From RGIG1828 sp045586905 (GTDB lineage: Bacteria; Bacillota; Clostridia; UMGS1810): DNA of 8,751 nucleotides. The notes beneath the pieces are model-generated. The model did no database searches, had not been told where the DNA came from, and saw only the letters and a program-made list of their open reading frames with translations. Below are positions 1 through 6,067 of this stretch, piece after piece. Within the stretch, counting starts at the first letter, position 1, and each line of letters opens with the position of its first letter. Location of the stretch: the NCBI GenBank assembly GCA_045586905.1, contig JAZNBF010000070.1, forward strand, positions 1 through 8,751, in the 5' to 3' direction. The position numbers and the translations under genes were made by a program.

Positions 1-564
1 GAAACAAAAAAAGTTTATCCATTTGATTTTGTGCTTATTGTTACATACAAATTGCTCGGCAATTCAGTTGACGTAAGCTATGAGGTTATAAATGACAGTA
101 AATGCGATATGTATTTCGGCATAGGCTCACACGAAAGCTACTATTGTCTTGAAGGGCTAAGTGAATATGAAATTCACTTTGAAAAGGAAGAAAGTGCGGA
201 ACCATACATTTGCGGTACAGACATCATCCCCAAAGAAAATATAAGCTCAGTTGACGGTCACACTGTAATTTCCCTTAGTGATGACCTTTTCGAAGGCAAA
301 CGCACTGTTATGTGTGAAAACCCCGAGAGCAACTTTGTATACCTCGTGCACAAAAAAGAAGGACAGAGAATCAGAGTCGATTTTGAAGATTTCCCATGTT
401 TGCTTCTGTGGACACCACCCGGTTCTCAGTTTGTGTGCATTGAGCCGTGGACAACATGTCCTGACTCGGCCGATTCTTCATATGAAATAAGTGAGAAAAA
501 AGGTGTTGTTTGTCTTGAATCAGGCGGACTTTTTGAAGCACATCATACCATTAGTATATTATAA
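1..564 (+). CDS. Aldose 1-epimerase family protein (LacX-like), 5'-truncated
   Basis: The reading frame is open from base 1, so this is the C-terminal part (about 187 residues) of a protein whose start lies outside the window. A GTG at 31 is in frame, but the ten residues before it (ETKKVYPFDF) fit the family, where a YPFDF-like strand precedes the central sheet, so I treat GTG as internal. The family interconverts sugar anomers (mutarotation) in the cytoplasm on a beta-sandwich fold. Visible motifs are G-I-G-S-H (fragment residues 40-44), which holds the expected catalytic His, and C-I-E-P-W followed by PDS (Glu at fragment residue 148), the expected catalytic Glu. The usual G-G-H-P is changed to G-S-H-E. 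The frame ends 27 bp before murI with no hairpin between, so the two are probably co-transcribed. The true substrate is unknown, as for most LacX-like proteins. Confidence 0.85.
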   Translation, partial: ETKKVYPFDFVLIVTYKLLGNSVDVSYEVINDSKCDMYFGIGSHESYYCLEGLSEYEIHFEKEESAEPYICGTDIIPKENISSVDGHTVISLSDDLFEGKRTVMCENPESNFVYLVHKKEGQRIRVDFEDFPCLLLWTPPGSQFVCIEPWTTCPDSADSSYEISEKKGVVCLESGGLFEAHHTISIL

Positions 565-591
565 AAAATCAACTTTATCGGAGCAATTTCA

Positions 592-1368
592 ATGAAAAAT
601 AATGAAATGCCCATTGGAGTATTTGACTCCGGAGTGGGCGGACTATCGGTTCTAAAAGAGCTTTATGCCCTTATGCCAAATGAAAATTATATATATTACG
701 GAGACAGCCTTAATGCGCCATATGGTTCAAAATCTGACAATGAGATAGAGATGCTCACAAAAAATGCCATAGACACCCTCACAGAGCTTGGAACAAAGGC
801 AGTGGTTATCGCTTGCAACACTGCAACCAGCGTGGCAGCAACAAAGCTGAGAAATGTTTTAAGTGTGCCTGTTATCGGAATTGAGCCTGCCATAAAACCT
901 GCATCATATGAACACAAAGGCGAAAAGGTCGTTGTTATGGCGACTCCGGTAACACTTAAAAGGCAAAAATTTTTAGAGCTTATGAAGATTCATGAAGCTA
1001 ACGCAGAGATAGTGCCTCTTCCCTGCCCCGACCTTGCAGAGCTTATTGAAGAATATACAGGCAACACACACGTTATAGAGGAATATCTCAAAGATTTATT
1101 TGCGCCTTTTGAAAAAGATAAACCGGGAGCAATAGTTCTCGGTTGTACACACTACCCTCACATTACACACCTGATAAAAAATGCTATGGGATGTGATGTA
1201 GCCATCTATGACGGAGGCAAAGGTACAGCAAAAGAGACAAAGAGAAGACTGGAAGAAATTGGTGGTATAAACAAATCGGAGTCGATTGGTACAATACGGT
1301 TTATATCAAGTTCGCCTGACAAAGAAAAGGTTGAACAAATGAAGAGAATTTTTGAAAGAATAATATAA
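592..1368 (+). CDS. murI: Glutamate racemase
   Basis: Cytoplasmic, cofactor-independent enzyme that converts L-glutamate to D-glutamate for the peptidoglycan stem peptide. The 258 residues match the usual family length. The N-terminus carries IGVFDSGVGGLSV (residues 8-20), with Asp12 and Ser13 in the substrate pocket. YYGDSLNAPYG lies at 35-45. The two catalytic cysteines lie in A-C-N-T-A-T (Cys75) and L-G-C-T-H-Y-P (Cys185, followed by His187), the standard two-base racemase pair. A CGGAG ribosome binding site at 579-583 sits 8 bases before the ATG at 592, which favours this start over the in-frame ATG at 607. The gene follows the epimerase fragment by 27 bp and is followed by a hairpin terminator, so it is probably last in its operon. 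Aspartate racemases share the fold, but these motifs are those of MurI. Confidence 0.95.
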   Translation: MKNNEMPIGVFDSGVGGLSVLKELYALMPNENYIYYGDSLNAPYGSKSDNEIEMLTKNAIDTLTELGTKAVVIACNTATSVAATKLRNVLSVPVIGIEPAIKPASYEHKGEKVVVMATPVTLKRQKFLELMKIHEANAEIVPLPCPDLAELIEEYTGNTHVIEEYLKDLFAPFEKDKPGAIVLGCTHYPHITHLIKNAMGCDVAIYDGGKGTAKETKRRLEEIGGINKSESIGTIRFISSSPDKEKVEQMKRIFERII

Positions 1369-1383
1369 GGTATTTTAATACGC

Positions 1384-1417
1384 AAAAAATCGGTTGCAAA
1401 AATGCAACCGATTTTTT
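1384..1417. terminator. Bidirectional rho-independent terminator between murI and pckA
   Basis: A perfect inverted repeat: ATCGGTTGCA (1389-1398) pairs with TGCAACCGAT (1403-1412) around an AAAA loop. It is extended by A5 on the left (1384-1388) and T5 or more on the right (1413-1418). On either strand the GC-containing stem is followed by a U-run. It serves murI (plus, ending 1368) and pckA (minus, ending 1433), which converge here. Confidence 0.92.
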
Positions 1418-1432
1418 TGTGAATTTTTAAAA

Positions 1433-3037
1433 TTAAAGCTCGGGACCTGCTTTAACAAGTGCTTTACCTGCATCGTTGCCGGTGTATTTTTCGAAGTTTT
1501 TAACAAAACGTCCTGCAAGGTCTTTTGCTTTTGTTTCCCACTCGGAAGCATCGGCATAGGTATCTCTGGGATCGAGAATGCCTGTGTCAACACCGGGGAG
1601 AGATGTGGGAACCGCAAGGTTGAAGTAAGGAATAGTTTTAGTTTCAGCTTTGAGGATAGAGCCATCGAGGATAGCATCGATGATGCCACGTGTATCTTTG
1701 ATGGAAATTCTCTTGCCTGTGCCATTCCAGCCTGTGTTTACGAGGTATGCTTTAGCACCGCTCTTTTCCATTTTCTTAACAAGCTCTTCGGCATATTTTG
1801 TGGGATGGAGCTCTAAGAAAGCCTGACCGAAGCAAGCGGAGAATGTGGGAGTAGGTTCTGTGATGCCGCGTTCTGTACCTGCAAGCTTTGAGGTGAAGCC
1901 GGAGAGGAAATAGTACTGTGCCTGCTCAGGTGTGAGAACAGAAACAGGAGGAAGTACGCCGAATGCATCTGCTGAAAGGAAGATAACATTTTTAGCATCG
2001 GGTGCAGCAGATACGGGGCGAACGATTTTTTCGATGTGGTCGATGGGAAAGGAAACACGAGTGTTTTCTGTAACAGAGCCATCACTAAAGTCGCAAACAC
2101 CATTTGCATCAACAGTTACATTTTCTAAAAGTGCATTACGTTTGATAGCATTGTAGATGTCGGGTTCGGATTCTTTGTCGAGGTTGATAACCTTAGCATA
2201 GCAGCCACCCTCGAAGTTGAATACACCGTTATCGTCCCAACCGTGTTCGTCGTCACCGATGAGGAGACGCTTGGGATCGGTTGAAAGGGTGGTTTTGCCT
2301 GTGCCGGAAAGACCGAAGAAGAGTGCAGTGTTTTTACCATCCATGTCGGTGTTGGCTGAGCAGTGCATGGAAGCCATACCTTTTAAGGGGAGGTAGTAGT
2401 TCATCATTGAGAACATACCTTTTTTCATTTCACCGCCGTACCAGGTGTTTAAGATAACCTGTTCACGGGAAGTGATGTTGAATACAACTGCAGTTTCGGA
2501 GTTGAGACCAAGCTCTTCATAATTTTCAACCTTTGCTTTGGATGCATTGTAGCATACAAAATCAGGCTCGAAGTTTTCAAGCTCTTCGGCTGTGGGGTTG
2601 ATGAACATATTTTTTACAAAGTGTGCCTGCCATGCAACTTCCATTATAAAACGGATAGCCATGCGGGAGTCGGCATTTGTGCCGCAGAAAACGTCCTGAA
2701 CATAGAGCTTTTTGCCGGAGAGTTCTTTGGTAGCCATATCTTTAAGCTTTGCCCATGTTTCTTCGGAGCAGGGGTGGTTGTCGTTTTTGAATTCGTCGGA
2801 AGTCCACCATACAGTGTCTTTTGAATTATCATCCATAACGATGAATTTGTCTTTGGGCGAACGACCTGTGTAGATACCGGTCATAACATTAACAGCACCG
2901 AGCTCTGTTTCCTGACCTTTTTCGAAGCCTTCCAAAGAAGGATCTGTTTCGGCAATAAAAAGATCTTCGTAAGAAGGATTGTGAATAATCTCCTTAACAT
3001 CGGTAATGCCATACTTTGCTAAATCCAATTGTTTCAT
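1433..3037 (-). CDS. pckA: Phosphoenolpyruvate carboxykinase (ATP)
   Basis: Interconverts oxaloacetate plus ATP with PEP, ADP and CO2 in the cytoplasm. It is gluconeogenic in aerobes, but in many gut anaerobes it runs in the carboxylating direction. The 534 residues are full length for the ATP-type family. In order: GIYTGRSPKDKF (54-65, with Arg59 for substrate), WYGGEMKKGMF (199-209, with the metal-ligand Lys206), M-H-C-S-A-N (His225), the kinase-type P-loop GLSGTGKTTLS (242-252) and LIGDDEHGWDDNGVFNFEGG (259-278, with acidic Mn/Mg ligands). This P-loop architecture separates it from the GTP-type enzyme. The ATG at 3037 has GAGG (3046-3049 on the plus strand) 8 bases upstream. It has its own consensus promoter and ends at a strong hairpin, so it appears monocistronic. 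No key residue is missing. Confidence 0.97.
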   Translation of the reverse strand: MKQLDLAKYGITDVKEIIHNPSYEDLFIAETDPSLEGFEKGQETELGAVNVMTGIYTGRSPKDKFIVMDDNSKDTVWWTSDEFKNDNHPCSEETWAKLKDMATKELSGKKLYVQDVFCGTNADSRMAIRFIMEVAWQAHFVKNMFINPTAEELENFEPDFVCYNASKAKVENYEELGLNSETAVVFNITSREQVILNTWYGGEMKKGMFSMMNYYLPLKGMASMHCSANTDMDGKNTALFFGLSGTGKTTLSTDPKRLLIGDDEHGWDDNGVFNFEGGCYAKVINLDKESEPDIYNAIKRNALLENVTVDANGVCDFSDGSVTENTRVSFPIDHIEKIVRPVSAAPDAKNVIFLSADAFGVLPPVSVLTPEQAQYYFLSGFTSKLAGTERGITEPTPTFSACFGQAFLELHPTKYAEELVKKMEKSGAKAYLVNTGWNGTGKRISIKDTRGIIDAILDGSILKAETKTIPYFNLAVPTSLPGVDTGILDPRDTYADASEWETKAKDLAGRFVKNFEKYTGNDAGKALVKAGPEL

Positions 3038-3081
3038 ACCTGTTACCTCATTTCTTATATTTTAATGACTATTCAAAAGTC

Positions 3082-3115
3082 AAGCTTTAACCAAATACAT
3101 TATATCATAAAGCTT
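3082..3115. promoter_or_regulatory. Inverted repeat overlapping the pckA -10 region (possible operator)
   Basis: AAGCTTTA (3082-3089) and TAAAGCTT (3108-3115) are perfect inverse copies separated by 18 bp. The dyad centre (about 3098.5) falls at the downstream edge of the pckA -10 box. The left arm lies just downstream of the predicted start site and the right arm in the -35/-10 spacer. This is the placement of a repressor site, but no regulator is identified and AT-rich repeats can arise by chance. Confidence 0.4.
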
Positions 3116-3127
3116 TTACAGTGTCAA
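3099..3127 (-). promoter_or_regulatory. Consensus sigma-A promoter of pckA
   Basis: Read on the minus strand, TTGACA (3127-3122) is followed by exactly 17 bases and TATAAT (3104-3099). Both hexamers match the vegetative consensus perfectly. The predicted start is near 3092, giving a leader of about 55 nt before the pckA ATG. A promoter this strong suggests that expression is either high or held down by a repressor; see the overlapping inverted repeat. Confidence 0.85.
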
Positions 3128-3196
3128 ATATAAAATTACCAAAAAATGCTATTTTTTCACCATTTAACTATATATTTAGACATGTCTGAAATCAGA

Positions 3197-4222
3197 CTAC
3201 AAAGCGTCGGAAATAGTTTTGCCGATTTCAAAGAGCTCTCCCACAGTGAGAGAATATATACTTTTTAGTCTGTATGTGGATTTTTCATTGCCATAGTCGG
3301 GTGTCATACGTAAAACGAGTATTTCTTTTGCTTTGTCTTTTAAACTGTTTTTAATGCTGAGCTCCATAGTTTTCCCGCCTTGGTTTTTATAAATCTTCGA
3401 CTTGACAGAAAATATGTTTTTTTCGCTTTGTCTATTCAATGAATCAATATAAAAACATATCTCAGGACCGAAAGTGTTTATTCGCATTATATATGACATA
3501 TCCTTTTCGGGATGTGTAACACATTCTATGGTTTCAATCAGGTTATCATAAATTTTAATTTTGAAAAGATATTCATCGTCTTTCGCATCTGCAAAATCGA
3601 GCAGCTTCAATTTCAGATTTTTTTCATAGTCAGTTTCATAGATAAAAACACTTCCGATTATTTCAGCAATCACTTCAGTTGGTATTGAAAAGGAAAAACT
3701 TTTTTCTTTTTGAAAAAAAGCTCCCCTGCTCCATTTAAAGTTCATATTTGAAATTGTTTTTTCCAAAAACTTAACATCAAATTTTTCGTTGACCTTTAAG
3801 TTTAACAGAGCAGGAACTAACGAAAGGCGTTTTGATGTGTTGCTCAGTTTTTTGGAGCCGAGGAACAAATTGCAAAGTTCATCGGAAGCTAAAAGCTTTT
3901 TTATGTTTTCCAAAGGGATTGTATAGTACACAGAGTCAGGTCCAGAGAAAGAAAAACCCACAACTGAACTGTCAAAAACTGCATGAATTTTTTTTGTGCT
4001 GCCATCGCCTTGTGTATATCCCATCTCAGATGCAACAAGGTTTGCTCCATAAAAGGGTTCCACGAAATCCGATTTGTATTTGTCGATTGTATTTGCAAAA
4101 GCATTTCTAATTAAAATGAGAGGTGCAAAATCATATATAGTTTTGCCGATAAAAAATACAAACACACAAACAAACACTAAAATTTTTATACGCTTCGAAT
4201 GTTTTTTCAGAATTTCTTTCAT
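3197..4222 (-). CDS. Hypothetical membrane-anchored (signal-anchor) protein
   Basis: I do not recognise the family. The 341-residue product begins with a strongly basic stretch (MKEILKKHSKRIK, 1-13) and then a hydrophobic segment (about 14-26, perhaps to 30), with no lipobox cysteine and no clear signal peptidase site. This fits a single N-terminal anchor with the remaining roughly 300 residues outside the cytoplasm. That part is Lys/Phe/Ser-rich with alternating polar and hydrophobic stretches typical of beta-rich domains. I see no enzymatic motif and no repeats. I chose the ATG at 4222 because AGGTGA (4228-4233) sits 5 bases before it. An upstream GTG (4231) and ATG (4228) overlap that site and are unlikely starts. 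It lies between the argF terminator and the pckA promoter, probably as a single-gene unit with no evident link to either neighbour. Confidence 0.8.
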   Translation of the reverse strand: MKEILKKHSKRIKILVFVCVFVFFIGKTIYDFAPLILIRNAFANTIDKYKSDFVEPFYGANLVASEMGYTQGDGSTKKIHAVFDSSVVGFSFSGPDSVYYTIPLENIKKLLASDELCNLFLGSKKLSNTSKRLSLVPALLNLKVNEKFDVKFLEKTISNMNFKWSRGAFFQKEKSFSFSIPTEVIAEIIGSVFIYETDYEKNLKLKLLDFADAKDDEYLFKIKIYDNLIETIECVTHPEKDMSYIMRINTFGPEICFYIDSLNRQSEKNIFSVKSKIYKNQGGKTMELSIKNSLKDKAKEILVLRMTPDYGNEKSTYRLKSIYSLTVGELFEIGKTISDAL

Positions 4223-4227
4223 AGTCA

Positions 4228-4233
4228 TCACCT
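4228..4233 (-). promoter_or_regulatory. Ribosome binding site deciding the start of the anchored protein
   Basis: AGGTGA on the minus strand, with 5 bases between it and the ATG at 4222. The alternative GTG (4231-4229) and ATG (4228-4226) codons lie in or against this motif, so they would have no properly spaced binding site. Confidence 0.6.
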
Positions 4234-4264
4234 GTTTATTATTCCAAAAACAGTATGAAGCTAA

Positions 4265-4292
4265 ACAATAATTAAACAGTAAAATTTTTCAA
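4265..4292 (-). promoter_or_regulatory. Possible sigma-A promoter for the membrane-anchored protein gene
   Basis: On the minus strand TTGAAA (4292-4287), then 16 bases, then TATTGT (4270-4265). The -35 matches 5 of 6 and the -10 matches 4 of 6. It abuts the argF terminator and would give a leader of about 35 nt. This is the best candidate in a short AT-rich gap, but it is weak. Confidence 0.3.
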
Positions 4293-4321
4293 AAAAAAGG
4301 CCGCAATATGCGACCTTTTTT
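4293..4321 (-). terminator. Rho-independent terminator of argF
   Basis: On the minus strand, GGTCGCA, a TAT loop and TGCGGCC form a 7-bp stem with one G-U wobble. It is flanked by A6 upstream and a run of T on the exit side. On the plus strand the wobble becomes a C-A mismatch, so it is built to work in the argF direction. It begins about 13 bp after the argF stop. Confidence 0.88.
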
Positions 4322-4334
4322 GATTATTTTATTT

Positions 4335-5255
4335 TCAGTCTGCCATAAGAGTGGCCATGACAGCTTTTTGAGCATGGAGTCTGTTTTCAGCTTCGTCGAA
4401 AATCACACTACGGGGACCGTCTATGACAGAGTCGGTAACCTCATAGCCTCTGTATGCAGGAAGACAATGCATGAAAATGGCATCATCTTTTGCCAGAGAG
4501 AAAAGATTGTCATCGACTGTGTAGCTGCCGAAGATTTTGATGCGCTCCTGCTTTTCACTTTCCTGACCCATGCTTACCCATGTATCGGTAACTATTATGT
4601 CGGCATCTTTTGCAGCCTCTTTGGGATCTTGGGTTAGAATGACATTGCAGCCTGTCTTTTTGGCTGTTTCTTTGGCATGATCAATACATTCGGCATCACA
4701 TTCATAGCCTTTCGGAGATGCAACAGCGATGTCCATGCCAACCTTTGTGCAACCGTGAAGAAGAGAGTTGGAAATGTTGTTGCCATCGCCAACATAGCAG
4801 AGCTTGAGACCCTCGAGCTTACCCTTGTGCTCGTATATTGTCTGAAGGTCGGCAAGAATCTGGCAGGGATGGAGATAGTCGGTGAGACCGTTTATGATGC
4901 TGATGGAACCGTATTTTGCAAGGTCGATAACATCCTGATGGGCATAGGTACGGATCATAATACCGTCGAGGTATCTCGAAAGGACATTTGCAGTGTCATA
5001 TATGGTCTCGCCTCTGCCAAGCTGAATATCATTTGCCGACAAAAAGAGTGCCTGACCCCCGAGCTGATACATACCCACCTCAAATGATACTCTCGTACGG
5101 GTGGAGGACTTGGTGAATATCATGCCGAGTGATTTGCCTTTTAAAATGGGATGGGCTATTCCCTGTTTGTTTTCTGATTTTAATTTGATGGCAAGTTTTA
5201 AAATGTTATGTATTTCTTCGGTGGTGCAATCGTAAAGACTGATTAAATGTTTCAT
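4335..5255 (-). CDS. argF: Ornithine carbamoyltransferase
   Basis: Catalyses carbamoyl phosphate plus ornithine to citrulline, the sixth step of arginine synthesis, as a cytoplasmic trimer. The 306 residues match the usual length. Motifs in order: S-T-R-T-R (51-55, carbamoyl phosphate), the L-H-P-C-Q-I-L-A-D region (128-136), the VGDGNN loop (155-160), D-T-W-V-S-M-G-Q (224-231, the ornithine-binding SMG loop that separates OTC from aspartate carbamoyltransferase) and H-C-L-P-A-Y-R-G (263-270). The last motif has Tyr where many homologues have His after LPA. The ATG has GGAG centred about 10 bases upstream. The gene stands alone, with no other arg gene in the window. An ArgR-type box on its -10 argues for arginine-repressed biosynthesis, not a catabolic arc role. 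Confidence 0.95.
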   Translation of the reverse strand: MKHLISLYDCTTEEIHNILKLAIKLKSENKQGIAHPILKGKSLGMIFTKSSTRTRVSFEVGMYQLGGQALFLSANDIQLGRGETIYDTANVLSRYLDGIMIRTYAHQDVIDLAKYGSISIINGLTDYLHPCQILADLQTIYEHKGKLEGLKLCYVGDGNNISNSLLHGCTKVGMDIAVASPKGYECDAECIDHAKETAKKTGCNVILTQDPKEAAKDADIIVTDTWVSMGQESEKQERIKIFGSYTVDDNLFSLAKDDAIFMHCLPAYRGYEVTDSVIDGPRSVIFDEAENRLHAQKAVMATLMAD

Positions 5256-5295
5256 TGTTGTATCTCCTCGGTAAATTTTAGTATATCTTACTGCT

Positions 5296-5313
5296 TATGT
5301 ATAATTATACAAT
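5296..5313. promoter_or_regulatory. ARG-box-like ArgR/AhrC operator over the argF -10
   Basis: TATGTATAATTATACAAT contains a perfect 14-bp palindrome (5298-5311). It agrees with the general ARG box pattern TNTGNAT-WWWW-ATNCANW at every defined position. It covers the argF -10 hexamer (5304-5309), the classic place for arginine-dependent repression. A much weaker resemblance (TGTAT, six A/T bases, AACA) lies at 5333-5347 near the -35 and could be a second box. No ArgR gene is in the window. Confidence 0.65.
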
Positions 5314-5332
5314 ATATTCGCAAATAAATCAA
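5304..5332 (-). promoter_or_regulatory. Sigma-A promoter of argF
   Basis: On the minus strand TTGATT (5332-5327), 17 bases, TATAAT (5309-5304). The predicted start near 5297 gives a leader of about 42 nt. The -10 is embedded in the ARG-box-like palindrome. Confidence 0.8.
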
Positions 5333-5366
5333 TGTATATTTTTAACAAATCTATATTATTGCAAAA

Positions 5367-5403
5367 CTTTTATGCGCATAAATTATGCATAAATGCATAA
5401 AAG
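5367..5403. repeat. Cluster of overlapping TTATGC/GCATAA palindromes
   Basis: Within 37 bp the hexamer TTATGC or its complement GCATAA occurs five times (5370-5375, 5376-5381, 5383-5388, 5387-5392, 5395-5400). They build nested dyads: a perfect 14-bp palindrome (5369-5382), a perfect 10-bp palindrome TTATGCATAA (5383-5392), TTATGCAT and ATGCATAA arms with a 2-bp spacer (5383-5400), and outer 9-bp arms CTTTTATGC and GCATAAAAG (5367-5375 and 5395-5403). The cluster lies 85 bp before the small-protein operon and about 58 bp upstream of the argF -10. It looks like a multi-site operator or a structured nucleic-acid element. No known regulator is assigned. Confidence 0.6.
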
Positions 5404-5457
5404 CGGGATTTTCTACGTTTTGGCCCGAGCAAAAGGAACATATGAAAGCCTTTTTGC
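5404..5457 (+). other. Leader segment of the small-protein operon with two weak hairpins
   Basis: CGGG (5404-5407) can pair with CCCG (5424-5427). Immediately after, GCAAAAGG (5429-5436) can pair with CCTTTTTGC (5449-5457) with one bulged base. Both have long loops. I recognise no riboswitch class and no short reading frame with a good ribosome binding site. I also find no convincing sigma-A promoter for the operon in 5256-5487. Confidence 0.25.
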
Positions 5458-5487
5458 ATATATTTAGTTAGGAAAGGGTGATATGTA

Positions 5488-5742
5488 ATGAACAAGAATG
5501 CAGATGAAATAATAAAAAGCCTTTTGGAAGGCAGCGGAAATATTGCAGGTTCTGTCACAAGTGAAAATGATATAAGGAAAAGACTTGGCACAATTGATAA
5601 AAACGCTGCAATTGAAAAACTGAGAAAAATGGGCCTTGGGTCGGTGGCAGACAAACTGAAAAACACATCGGATGACGAGCTTATAAAGCTTATTTCAGAA
5701 AACCCTGCCCTACTCAAAAAAATCAACAGCTTTTTAAAATAA
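5488..5742 (+). CDS. Small conserved hypothetical protein, first gene of a three-gene operon
   Basis: 84 residues, charged, predicted mostly helical, no cysteine, no signal peptide and no membrane segment, so probably cytoplasmic. The C-terminal half reads as short amphipathic helices (AAIEKLRKMGLG, then DDELIKLISENPALLKKINSFLK split over 62-84). AGGGTG (5475-5480) lies 7 bases before the ATG. The stop codon overlaps the AAGGAGG of the next gene, so the two are translated from one message. From memory, short proteins ending in a similar E-N-P-x-L-L-x-K-I helix precede homologues of the next gene in other Clostridia; I could not check this. Function unknown. Confidence 0.82.
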   Translation: MNKNADEIIKSLLEGSGNIAGSVTSENDIRKRLGTIDKNAAIEKLRKMGLGSVADKLKNTSDDELIKLISENPALLKKINSFLK

Positions 5743-5754
5743 GGAGGGTTTTTC

Positions 5755-6057
5755 ATGGCTGATGAATTAGGCGACAAATTAAAATCACTGCTTTCCGATC
5801 CTGAGACGATGAGTATGTTCAGCTCACTTTTAGGAAGCGGTGCCTCTGATGCTGATGTTCCGGCAAAAAACGGCGATGACGAATTTATATTGAATGTAAA
5901 AAACGCAATTTCAAAAATAAACACAGGCAGTGACAAAAGGATAAACCTCTTAAACGCTCTGAGACCTTATATGAGAGATACGAGAGCATCAAATATAGAC
6001 AGAGCTGTTAAGATGCTCAAGCTCACTCAGCTCTCATCGCTATTTAAAGATTTGTGA
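5755..6057 (+). CDS. Small conserved hypothetical protein, second gene of the operon
   Basis: 100 residues in two parts. The N-terminal helix (MADELGDKLKSLLSDPETMS, 1-20) is followed by a Gly/Ser/Ala/Asp linker (26-42). The C-terminal helical domain (43-100) contains S-D-K-R-I-N-L-L-N-A-L-R-P-Y-M and then D-R-A-V-K-M-L-K-L. A DxR-x-x-L-L-x-A-L-R-P-Y segment followed by a D-R-A-hydrophobic helix is, as I recall, the mark of an unnamed family common in spore-forming Clostridia. Members there often have a longer Gly/Pro-rich linker, so this one is short. A perfect AAGGAGG (5741-5747) lies 7 bases before the ATG, the strongest ribosome binding site in the operon. There is no signal or membrane segment. 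Function unknown; a sporulation link is only a guess from family memory. Confidence 0.85.
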   Translation: MADELGDKLKSLLSDPETMSMFSSLLGSGASDADVPAKNGDDEFILNVKNAISKINTGSDKRINLLNALRPYMRDTRASNIDRAVKMLKLTQLSSLFKDL

Positions 6058-6061
6058 GGTG
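6056..6061 (+). promoter_or_regulatory. Ribosome binding site deciding a GTG start
   Basis: GAGGTG overlaps the TGA stop of the upstream gene and lies 6 bases before the GTG at 6068. No in-frame ATG fits it, so GTG is the start and translation is probably coupled to the preceding gene. Confidence 0.6.
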
Positions 6062-6067
6062 TAGTCT

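Noticed and set aside
1394..1816. Open frames on both strands overlapping the 3' end of pckA
   Set aside because: The pckA frame is intact with all family motifs; these frames are out of phase and their products have no sensible composition.
3141..3157. AAAAAAT-GCT-ATTTTTT hairpin between the anchored-protein gene and pckA
   Set aside because: The stem is pure A/T with a 3-base loop, too weak to call a terminator. Composition alone readily gives it.
3178..3197. AGACATGTCT palindrome and overlapping GTCTGA/TCAGAC hairpin at the end of the anchored-protein gene
   Set aside because: The stem is short and no U-run follows on the minus strand, so it is not a convincing terminator. A chance palindrome is possible.
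5383..5400. TTATGCAT-AA-ATGCATAA read as a second ARG box
   Set aside because: The half-sites are separated by 2 bp where the ARG box needs 4 A/T bases, and the site is far from the argF promoter.
5420..5436. TTGGCCCGAGCAAAAGG as a sigma-54 promoter
   Set aside because: The required GG and GC dinucleotides are not at the -24/-12 spacing, and no activator gene is nearby.
5370..5936. A 188-codon open frame on the minus strand opposite the first two small genes
   Set aside because: Its translation is a Ser/Phe/Leu-rich low-complexity product, as expected from the complement of Lys/Glu/Asp-rich coding sequence. The plus-strand genes have perfect ribosome binding sites and operon-like spacing.
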